DNA of 12,024 nt from Candolleomyces eurysporus (taxonomy: Eukaryota > Basidiomycota > Agaricomycetes > Agaricales > Psathyrellaceae): positions 1 through 12,024 of the forward strand of contig JANBPK010000148.1 in NCBI GenBank assembly GCA_027579435.1. Direction: 5' to 3'. The number at the start of each line of letters is the position of its first letter. The first letter of the stretch is position 1. The notes under the pieces are model-generated. The model was not told where the DNA came from. It ran no database searches and saw only the letters and a program-made list of their open reading frames with translations. Positions 1 through 7,228 of this stretch are shown piece after piece. The translations under genes and the position numbers were made by a program.

Positions 1-85
1 CAGCGCGAGACGGAATCGGCGTCTGCTCCGGATTGTCGGGAAGGCCGAGGTTTCCACCTCCTCCAGAACGGATATTCTCAGCCAT
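1..85 (-). CDS. 5' end of an unidentified gene, cut by the left window edge
   Basis: On the minus strand an ATG at 85-83 opens a frame with no stop for all 28 codons available before the window ends. The visible N-terminus begins MAENIRSGGGGNLG and goes on with Pro-, Asn- and Gln-containing sequence; it looks like a flexible, low-complexity N-terminal tail, with no signal peptide or membrane segment. The bases before the ATG (ACCAAT) are an acceptable eukaryotic start context, and the leader contains short repeats of TTGGTTCGT. No family can be named from so little. The start is chosen because it is the only ATG in the frame here. A chance ORF of 28 codons cannot be excluded. Confidence 0.45.
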   Translation of the reverse strand, partial: MAENIRSGGGGNLGLPDNPEQTPIPSRA

Positions 86-541
86 ATTGGTTCGTTCGTT
101 GGTTTTTTGGTTCGTAAAGCTCGGTTAGATCGCAAAGTTTCGACAGTGGATGGTGGTCCAAGTTCAAGTTGCGGTCAGAGAGCCTCGAGGCGGTCCTGAT
201 GCTGATCATCGATGAGCATCGCGTGACGTCCCGGGTCTCTGGGATGGACGTCCAACTCTGGGACGGCAGTTGGGCCGATGCTCCGACTAGGCCAATACGG
301 TCCCAAAATGGACCACGAGCGGAGGTTGAACGGTTCAGACAGTCGCACTTGACGAGCATATCCAAATTACGAGGACACGGCACATGGTAGATAGAATAAT
401 AGAGCATAAAAGCATATAGTTATTGGATCTCCGAACACCAGACGAACAACGAAATCGAATCCACCATTCGCTGATCTGTGCGTATGTTATGAAAGCGAGC
501 AGCAGACGTACCGGACAGGGATTGGGAGAATCCGCTTCAGA
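86..541. other. Intergenic stretch upstream of the left-edge gene
   Basis: I see no supportable gene here. Immediately upstream of the left-edge start codon (about 88-116) the motif TTGGTTCGT recurs in degenerate tandem form, probably in the 5' leader of that gene. An A/T-rich patch lies at about 390-425. The overlapping short ORFs on the two strands between 78 and 617 mostly start at non-ATG codons, and none shows a recognisable motif. Confidence 0.4.
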
Positions 542-1059
542 TTACGAACGAGCCACCGCTGAGCGTCGAGAAGCGTTGCCTGAACACAGAATCAATACCC
601 GAGGTGTAGACAGGTGACGAAAATGCATGCGCGTTTTCCTGAGAATCACTCCCTCCAGCACAAGGTTCTGCGACCTACCGAGCACAACTCGTCAACAACG
701 CGCAAAGGCAGAAAAGCGGAGTACACATACCGATTCTCGCAAATCGCAACACCTACATTGCTGTTTTGATGTACGCAGGCGTCTTTAGCCAATCCTCCTG
801 TTCCACGGGTAACTTGGCCCTCTTCATAATGTGAATAAACACACAAGCCAAACCATGGAATCGGCACAGAACTCCGCACATTCACGATATATGACGCCGG
901 ACAAATAACAGTCAAAACCAAACTCCGCTTCGCTAACCGGCCCTGTACAGCACCACGAAGCGTTGCAGTATTCCGTCTGGAGGGCGAGCGATGAGTGGAA
1001 TTTGTTTGCTGAATTGCTGCGGGAAACCCTGGAGGTTTGGTAGGCTTACTCCGACACAT
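542..1059 (-). CDS. Possible two-exon gene of unknown function
   Basis: An ATG at 1059-1057 opens a frame of 109 codons, ending in a good donor (GTATGT at 730-725). Removing a 56-base intron (730-675, acceptor GGTAG, TTGAC as possible branch site) joins the frame in phase to a second exon (674-542) ending in TAA, giving 153 residues. The N-terminal 40 residues are basic and Ser/Thr-rich. The middle part contains an aromatic/Cys-rich patch (VPIPWFGLCVYSHYEEG) followed by a Gly-rich turn and further Cys residues. No family is recognised. Support is an ATG start, a donor matching the fungal consensus, and frame agreement across the intron; against it are its shortness and the lack of a known domain. 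It may be a chance ORF. Confidence 0.28.
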
Positions 1060-1748
1060 TGCTTCAAGTGGCTGAGCGGAAGACAGTGTATAGGTTAGTC
1101 GACTTGAGAGAGTTTCTCCCCGAGCAGCTGGAGAACCTATGTCACGCGATGAGCAAACATCACGATGGGAAGAATATGCAAAGCGCTACACACCTGGCAA
1201 GGACGGCTTTCTGAGCCAAGCCGCCTGGTATGGACAGCTGTCCATTGATGAAGCCGACAGTGGGATCGCGTGGAATCTTCCGCTGCACGCGTCCACCCAG
1301 CAATACGCGAAGAGCCATGGGCAACACCCGAGAACGTAGTACCTAACCATTGCAGCCCGCATCAGTAACACAGTCCCCGCCAAAACGCTGAAGACCCAGA
1401 ACGGTCATCNAAAAAAAATCGAAACTGACATCCTCCCCTCCTCTGCGACCCGCTGAGCCCGGAGCCAACATGGACTTGTCGATCCCGCGGACGGAGGGCG
1501 CTGAGGCATGCCTGAACGAGGGCGGCAGAGGTTGAGGAGAATGAAACTCAGACTAGGTAGCGCTAGCTGGCAAAGATTGCTGAACCTGTTATCCCACTGC
1601 TGGATCTGCTGTTGCAGTTGGGCATGCTTGAATGGAGGACCGGCTGTTGAGATTACTCCGCGAGTAGGCGGATGCCACTAAATCGGGCAGCCGTCGTTTG
1701 TCGTTCGTCATCAGGACGCCCTGGTCTTGCGGTTTTCCATGGGGTCTG
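1060..1748. other. Region without a supported gene; one short ORF
   Basis: The only ATG-started frame of note is 1139-1339 on the plus strand. It has 66 codons, is hydrophilic with several Trp and Tyr residues (for example SRWEEYAKRYTPGKDGF), and has no recognised domain. It could be one exon of a decayed gene. An N at 1410 stands directly before eight A residues. The rest (1420-1748) shows no open frame of useful length on either strand. Confidence 0.3.
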
Positions 1749-2241
1749 TCAGGGTGTTGAAATGGGTCGGGGCACCCTTGAGAGAGGCTGAGATTTCACG
1801 GAACTTCCCGTCGTCACCAGCGTCGGTGGGTTATAGAATTCTTTATCCTCCGCTGACGCCTCATAGTCTAAATCCTTCCGCTTGTACACAGGACGTTCGA
1901 TAGGCTCTGAGGCCTGAGGCCTTCTGAGCAATGGCGGGTTCCTGACTCTCGCTGGACTACTTTCCTTTGCGCCCCTCCTCTGCGAGAGCAGCCCGTCGTT
2001 GGCACTGCATTCGAGCTTCCGAAATTTCTCGCTCTTGCTCTACCTCTCGACCATGATGGGGGGCCTCGTCCCTGTCAAATCGCGCCACTTCCAGCTTCCC
2101 CCGATTGTAAGCAGGCTTCAGGGACTTTGCTAGCCGAGGTCGTAGCTTCGGGCCTGGAGATGGGTCAATGACGACCTCCGGGGAATAGATTTCGCTCACC
2201 TTGAGTGCTGGCCGATGAATGGAGGCCTGACACGAATTCAT
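1749..2241 (-). pseudogene. Charged, frame-broken ORF pair of unknown origin
   Basis: On the minus strand an ATG at 2241 opens 94 codons. The second half is rich in Arg, Glu and Gln (for example EVEQEREISEARMQCQRR) and looks like a coiled-coil or disordered segment. It ends at a TAG at 1959-1957. In another frame a second open stretch, again charged and Pro-rich, overlaps its end and continues to 1749. The interval is too short for a normal intron, so a frameshift would be needed to join them. The composition recalls the charged linker regions of retroelement Gag proteins, but no zinc knuckle, protease or reverse transcriptase motif is visible, so this is only a guess. Two independent chance ORFs remain possible. 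Confidence 0.18.
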
Positions 2242-2442
2242 GGCTCCGGAGACGAAGGCATGTCCGACGAGCAGTCAACAGGTATGCCATGCAATGGGAA
2301 GGGGTCGAAAAAGGTGCCGGTCGTTGAGGATAGCCGTCCCGCTGTCGCCGAGCACGATGACGGCGCGAAAATGGGAAACTAGTCAAGTCACATCACGCGT
2401 CACAAGTACTGTTAGCGGCCATAGATCTGGAGTCAACTCAAC

Positions 2443-2676
2443 GTTGCTCGAAAGGTTAATTTAAAGCCTTACAGGTGCTCGAAGCGTCTGAGTCTAGTGA
2501 AGGGCCGTATCAGGGACCGTGTCATGAAGCTGGTGGCCTCAGACATAGTACCGATGAGGAATGTTTGTATTGGCGACGTTTATATGGCAGGAGGGATCGC
2601 GTTTTTGGTTGCGGGGTTCATTAATGCGTTTATTGAGCCCACCACTTCCCGAAAGCTGAGAAGTGGAGACTATTGA
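2443..2676 (+). pseudogene. 3' stump of a paralogue of the 2878-4799 membrane protein gene
   Basis: In the plus frame ending at TGA 2674-2676, the protein from about 2476 aligns without gaps over its last part with the C-terminus of the neighbouring minus-strand gene. Its SDIVPMRNVCIGDVYMAGG matches EDIRQMKSAWVRAIWLAGG there, and FLVAGFINAFIEP matches ALFVGFVNVFVNP; the stop codons fall at nearly the same place. The match weakens upstream (YRCSK against HRCYC), and only a short GTTGCTCGA stretch at 2443 recalls the start of that gene's last exon. The conserved Cys cluster is lost, and about 20 residues (the eighth membrane segment) seem to be missing or scrambled. No ATG, signal peptide or N-terminal membrane block is found upstream. 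It is read as the remnant of a duplicated gene standing tail to tail with the intact copy. The 200 bases between the two (2677-2877) hold nothing else recognisable. Confidence 0.7.
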
Positions 2677-2877
2677 ACAGGAGCGCGTTGATTATGTTCG
2701 TGGCTTTGTGGGGATCATGAAATACAGTCCGCAGCGAGCAGCAGAAACTGCGAATGTAATTAGGGACCTCACAGTCGCAAATCTGTTCCAATAGATACGC
2801 TCATTACAGTCTCCCTAATTGATAAAACCCAAATCTCCAAACCATGTCTCAACCCAGAGTAAAGAAAGTACCGCGCT

Positions 2878-4799
2878 CTAGCCCCTCTCCTCCGAGTCGG
2901 GAAGCGGCGGATTGACAAACACATTAACAAAACCTACGAATAATGCTGCAGTCCCACCCGCCAACCAAATCGCTCGAACCCAAGCACTCTTCATTTGGCG
3001 TATATCTTCCGAAGTCGGTTCAATAATAGCGAACGCAGATTTTCCTCTACCCAAAACGCTGCTGTTGCAGTAGCACCGGTGAAAGAACCCTGTGAATTGG
3101 AAGACGCGGGTGACCACGATCCAGATAGCGTTCAATGTTGCGAGGAGTTTAGCGAGACGCCGGAGGACTATGGCGAGGCGTCGAGCAACTGAGTATCAAT
3201 GTGAGCTTGAAAAGATCTGCTGACAGGAGCGGCTACGGGTACCTTTAGATCGTCTGGGAGGATCGTTTAGATGGTACTGTGAAGTAGAAACGTAGTGCGT
3301 TAGGAAACTTGAAGCAAGAAGCATGAGCCAAACGATGGTGGAGAGTAGCCCGTATAAGAGGTATGAAGCCGACCGGCAGCCTAGACCTGCGATTGTGCAA
3401 CTTGTCAGTGCCAAAACATAGACGAGAGTTGATATTAGCTCACCTGTCGTGGGACTGAGGTACGCAGCTGAAAACGCTGCACCCACTGTCCCCAATTGCA
3501 GTAGAAACGCCAAACCCGAGGCTATAGCAACCCGGGAGAAGATGTCAGGTCCCCATCTGCTTCTAGTGGAAATACCACCTGCAGGATCAAGGCAGTATCT
3601 CGCCACTTGAGACGCACTCCCCACCCTGTTCCGTTCATGAGGTCTTGACCAGTGACGACTACCTCTATCAGCCGCTGTCACCCAGGTGATATCAGGGTCA
3701 ACAGATTCATGGCAACGATAACGACCTGACACAACTTCAAAGGTCTTCGATACCCTCTCCACCGCCTGCACCCATGGCAAGAATCGAGAGTAATTGTAAA
3801 TGGGTGCTGTCACTCTCTCATCACGGCGAAGGACATCATCATCTTCATCACCTTCGCTGAAAGCTAGGTAGATCGCCCTCTGCTCCGTATGCTCCTGGAC
3901 CAAGACCGGATGGATATCCGTTGCGGCGTAGGCAATCTTGTTCGCTCTCTCCACGGCACTGCGCACCCTGACCTCGTCGCATTTGGGTGACAGCTGAAGC
4001 CACCCAATGACAATGGGGAGAAGCCATAGCCAAACACTGCCTTGGCCGTGGGCGTTGGTGCTCACGGAGAGGTCTTCCATGAACGAGTCGATGATGGCGA
4101 AGATGTACCCGGTGACGACCCATGCAATGGATGTGACAGCGGAAATGGACCACGTGTGTGGGTAGGCCAGCCATCCGATCAGCTCTCTCCACCATTCATC
4201 ATTATGTGGAAGGACAATCAATGAGGCGAGGAGAGCATCTTCGTTGATCACTCGGAGAGGTGCTTGTTGTAGGCTGCTGAGTACCCGCACCGCGTTCCGA
4301 ATGTTGGGGTAATTGTGCTGCGAGAATCGTCGAGCGATCCACCGGCCGTTGAGCACGGTAAGGGCAAGTGAATAGGCTGCCAGCATCGGCGAACCGATGG
4401 TGAGAAGCACAGACTCGAGGTTATCAAGTCTGTCCTTGGGTCCGAATGGGAGTTGTGAAACCAGCGCAAGCCATGGCAGAAGCCATGAGGTGAAATTTGA
4501 AGCGAATATTTTCCATCGGAATGGTTGGTGCCCTGAACCGCACGTACTGACGCACAGTCTGTAGGTCAGACCGGTGGCTTTTTCGACGTCTTCTAATATG
4601 TTCCCGTAGTTGTCGGTCGCACCAACTTTCCTGCCTGTACCAACCTCTCCATTTCGCACTCGTTCGAGGCAGTTGGTAAAGTTTGTTACAGCGAGACCGG
4701 AAATGGATAGCGATAGAACGACGAAGGCCAGAAGCTTGTGACCTGTGCTCAGTCTGGTAAGGATCAACTCAATGTGAGGACGTGACAGTACTTACGCAT
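2878..4799 (-). CDS. Multi-pass membrane protein of an uncharacterised agaricomycete family, 609 residues, three exons
   Basis: Exons on the minus strand are 4799-4792, 4753-3243 and 3188-2878. The last intron (3242-3189, 54 bases, donor GTACCC, acceptor CTCAG) joins the big open frame in phase to a C-terminal exon. The protein has an N-terminal signal-like segment (residues ~9-24), a lumenal or extracellular block with NYGNILEDVEKATGLTYRLC and a further Cys (residues ~52-76), and membrane segments near 92-107, 117-138, 204-228, 243-258, 410-435, 442-462, 466-488, 524-542 and 577-599. A CYCNSS motif lies at 545-550. These blocks recall an uncharacterised family common in mushroom-forming fungi; no function is known to me. 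The start is the weak point: the large exon has no usable ATG, so an 8-base first exon is proposed, spliced at GTACTG (38-base intron). A canonical GTAAGT donor 4 bases upstream also joins in frame but leads to an exon without ATG. The large exon and 3' splice are secure. Confidence 0.85.
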
Positions 4800-5303
4800 T
4801 GCACGAACCTTGAACTGGTGAAAACTTATCTAGCGGGGTCCTCCGGCAGGTAGTGATAGAGCTGAAGAGGTACTGTTAACAATTGAGCTTTCGACCCTAC
4901 GAAGCATAACAGTGGCGTCGTGAGTGTGCTCTTTAGCAGATGAAGCTGCCCCATTTTTTGGCACTGCACAATAGCTGTAAAAAGGGACATCACAACTAGG
5001 AGAAAGCGTAGCAAATCCCAGATCGGAAAAACGGTACATTTGTGGTTGTCATATATCATCGATAGCGAGCTCCGAAAGTGTTTCAAGGGAATGAAATCGC
5101 AGCCCGTTCTAGACCTTGGGCGCTTACAGCTATCAAGGTATCAATAGACCAGATTGTTTTCCGCTTTTTAGATAGGGAGCAATACAAATCTCGTGATATG
5201 AAAAAAAAAAAAAAAGAGAAAAGTAGCTCCATTGATTGTTTGGTTGCGTGCGCCTAGACCGGTGACCGTCGCTCTATGAGCGAGCTCGATAGAGCGACCG
5301 GTC
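4800..5303. other. Upstream region of the minus-strand membrane gene
   Basis: This 500-base stretch should contain the leader and promoter of the minus-strand gene ending at 2878. No clear TATA box at a useful distance is visible. Two overlapping minus-strand ORFs (5086-4826 and 5039-4830) end in stops before the gene and cannot be joined to it with convincing splice sites. A run of 15 A residues lies at 5201-5215, followed by an A/G-rich stretch. The right end is an inverted repeat described separately. Confidence 0.4.
5257..5303. repeat. Inverted repeat (possible hairpin) abutting the transposon-like element
   Basis: The left arm is GACCGGT (5257-5263) plus CGCTCTAT (5270-5277), separated by six extra bases. 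The right arm is ATAGAGCG then ACCGGTC (5289-5303). The right arm is the exact reverse complement of the left arm without the six-base insert. The 11-base loop (5278-5288) itself contains the palindrome CGAGCTCG. The right arm ends at 5303, exactly one base before the terminal inverted repeat of the next element begins. It does not have the shape of a tRNA. It may be part of an older or nested element, or the insertion target. Confidence 0.6.
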
Positions 5304-5393
5304 CAGCTGAGTTTGAAATNGGGGGGGTAGCGCACTGTGATCGAAAACTGTCAATCGCTGACAAATGCGTAGCCCGATTTGGTCTGAGCCCAT
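5304..5393 (+). repeat. Left terminal inverted repeat of the 537-bp element
   Basis: This arm pairs with 5760-5840. The first ~46 bases differ at only a few positions. The second half carries about 10 extra bases compared with the right arm, then matches again at CCCGATTTGG and a final CCAT-type block. An N at 5320 precedes the G7 run. Confidence 0.75.
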
Positions 5394-5759
5394 TTTAGGA
5401 AGGTAAGGTCACCCATTGCGCCAGGCATATTTGTCGTTTCTTGCTTTTCAGACTGCCTACGAAGCCATAATAGGAGATGAAATGGTACCTATTCATGTTT
5501 TTAATGTAATTAGCATGCATTTCACCTTTGAATCCATTGTGTGCGGTTCAATCTTGCATTGCCTAGAGATGCTGGAGACAAAGAACCGTTTTGTCGCTCA
5601 ACAGCAGCTGAATTTCTTTCCAGAAAGACATAAACCTCTACTGAGAGTCCTCTCAAAGCCTTATTGTCATGTTTGCAGCTATATAGTTCTTAAAAGGCAG
5701 CTTTATTCCACTCGATTGAGAGAAAGGGCTTGGTTTTGACCTCGCGTGCCTTTCCATAT

Positions 5760-5840
5760 ATGGTCCCACGCCAAATCGGGGTGACAGCTTTGACAGATTT
5801 CGATCACAACGCGCTANCCCCCCCATTTCAAACTCAGCTG
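5760..5840 (-). repeat. Right terminal inverted repeat of the 537-bp element
   Basis: This is the reverse-complement partner of 5304-5393. An N at 5817 precedes the C7 run, which is the counterpart of the G7 run in the left arm. The arm ends with CAGCTG at 5835-5840. Confidence 0.75.
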
Positions 5841-6597
5841 TCCCAGTCGGAGAACGGAGGTTCTCCTGCATCGCAGGCCTTTAGGCGAGATTCGTCCTTC
5901 TCCGGCTGGTTACCAGTCTACTTATGTGTGACCGTTCTCTATGTAGGCTGCTTAGTAAACTTGAAGCTCGAATTCTGTAGCTCACACTGAACTTGTACGC
6001 TGAATACTATTACCTGCATCAAAATATCTCTGCAGTGCCCACTAGCACCGCGACCTCAGACAAAGTCACGTACGTAGAAACACATTGCAAACTTTGACAG
6101 TACACCCTCATGTCCCCTCCTCTCGTACAAGAAGCCTCCATCAAGTTTGGCTCAAAAGGTGGTAGAGACGGTCGTAGCTCTCGCAGCCTCCGACTACGTT
6201 TCCTGTAGCTCCACTATGAAGTTAACTAGTCTCGTCAACAAGGCTTGGTATCTAAGAAGCACCTTTTCCGTTAGATCGTTCTCCGACCCGAGCCGGAGTG
6301 AACACCCATCGCTAACTTTGAAGGGCTCACTCGAGCACAACGCATTTTTATGACGACGCATGGAAGATTTGAGCGTACCATTTCGTCGGGATTTCACTGG
6401 CAAGGGCCTGAACCATACTTCCATCATTCGCTTCTTCTCTTTTTCTCACTTTGGTCAAAGAATTTTCTCTACGGGCCCTCCCAATGGTGGGAGATAGCGA
6501 GAAAATATGAAGATTCTTCCGGGATTGCTCTGGAATGTAATGACGTAATTCGTTCCAGAAGTTGCTGAGATCGTCGTTTCTCCATCATCACTCGGGC
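5841..6597. other. Region without a supported gene
   Basis: Next to the transposon-like element there is a small perfect hairpin (GGAGAAC / GTTCTCC at about 5850-5868). One copy of a dispersed ~80-base repeat follows at 5921-6000. Short ATG frames on the plus strand (6110 for 32 codons; 6350-6568 for 72 codons) and a 77-codon minus-strand frame (6427-6194) overlap each other. None can be linked to a neighbour through convincing splice sites, and none shows a known motif. It may contain decayed coding sequence. Confidence 0.35.
5921..6000 (+). repeat. Dispersed ~80-base repeat, copy 1
   Basis: It begins CTTATGTGTGACCGTT and ends ACTTGTACGC, and is shared in the same orientation with 8747-8822. 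The two copies agree at most positions, with a few small gaps. Sequence outside these limits is not clearly similar. Confidence 0.65.
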
Positions 6598-7040
6598 ATG
6601 ATTAGCCGTGCACTTGCCACAGATGTTGTAGCAAGTGGATGCAAAGAACAAAAGGTAGATGTTGCGCCTGCGAACGTTGTATTCGCTTCTTGCACTGATA
6701 CGATGACCCCGGCTTTTGACGGACGCAATTCTCATCACCAACAGGTGTCATTCACAATGCCGTCTTACGAAGCTGGATCCGGGCCTCAAGGTGAGTTCCC
6801 CAGCCCTGTGCCCTGTATTCCTGCGTAGATGGTTTTAACTACATACCTATCCCTTCATCTCTATGTTCAGCATTTAAAATGGTTTCTTCGCTGGGGTTTT
6901 GTCTTGCATCGAAACTTTCCTTCACTCTAAATGCCAGTGGGCCTCCTAGTTGTACGTTCTCTAAGTGCTCGAAGAAAGTATGTGCTGTGAAGAAGGAACT
7001 AGAACCTCGATCTGCTCTTGATACAGCATTCATTCGCTAA
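6598..7040 (+). CDS. Possible two-exon small protein of unknown function
   Basis: An ATG at 6598 opens 64 codons that end exactly at a consensus donor (GTGAGT, 6791). Removing 38 bases (6791-6828, acceptor CGTAG) joins the frame in phase to a second stretch that stays open for 69 more codons, to TAA at 7038-7040, giving 134 residues. The C-terminal half is basic and contains five Cys, including CTFSKCSKKVC. No signal peptide, membrane segment or known domain is evident. The intron is at the short end for this genome. Frame continuity over the junction is the main support. The upstream frame is open back to a stop at 6541 without another ATG. Chance remains a serious alternative. Confidence 0.3.
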
Positions 7041-7127
7041 CGTTAAAACTCGCACACTCATTGAGCGGTGAGTTATTTCTGGCCTTTCAGAAGACCTACA
7101 TCGGGTTCCATGGGGCATGGATGTTTG

Positions 7128-7136
7128 TATATAAAG
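7128..7136 (+). promoter_or_regulatory. TATA box of the 7229-8600 gene
   Basis: TATATAAAG stands about 93 bases upstream of the start codon, a normal distance for a fungal gene with a short leader. It is followed by a pyrimidine-rich leader (about 7180-7225), another common feature of well-expressed fungal genes. Confidence 0.65.
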
Positions 7137-7228
7137 CCTCCTAAACTAGACCCCTTTGCTCGGGTTGATAGTGAATAACGACCCTCCCACGCATCAAGGC
7201 CACCGTCTTCACCCTCTTCAACCTCAGA

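Larger units (their letters stand above)
5304..5840. mobile_element. MITE-like non-autonomous DNA transposon with long terminal inverted repeats
   Basis: The two ends of this 537-bp interval are inverted copies of each other. Both begin CAGCTGAGTTTGAAAT, then a run of seven G with an N beside it, then TAGCGC and TGTGATCGAAA. Similarity continues for about 80-90 bases with scattered changes and one gap of about 10 bases. A TC dinucleotide borders both ends (5302-5303 and 5841-5842) and could be a short target duplication. Because the terminal CAGCTG is its own reverse complement, it could instead be the duplicated target. The interior (5396-5759) is A/T-richer and has one 107-codon non-ATG frame (5416-5739) with no transposase motif. 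The structure fits a miniature inverted-repeat element that would need a transposase supplied from elsewhere. The superfamily cannot be assigned. Confidence 0.8.

Noticed and set aside
2995..3192. Plus-strand 65-codon frame
   Set aside because: It lies opposite the C-terminal exon and last intron of the minus-strand gene, whose protein is supported by the paralogous fragment.
3848..4224. Overlapping 60-115 codon frames inside the large exon of the membrane protein gene
   Set aside because: They lie within the 1.5-kb open frame that is supported by membrane segments and family-like motifs; they are shadows.
4826..5086. Minus-strand 86-codon frame as the N-terminal exon of the membrane protein
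   Set aside because: It ends in TAA before the first usable donor, and I found no consensus intron that joins it in phase to the large exon.
5257..5303. Hairpin as a tRNA or other structured RNA gene
   Set aside because: The stem is a single interrupted inverted repeat without cloverleaf arms or a TTCGA-type loop.
5416..5739. 107-codon frame inside the transposon-like element as a transposase
   Set aside because: It has no ATG start, no acidic catalytic triad pattern and no DNA-binding motif; it is too short for a transposase.
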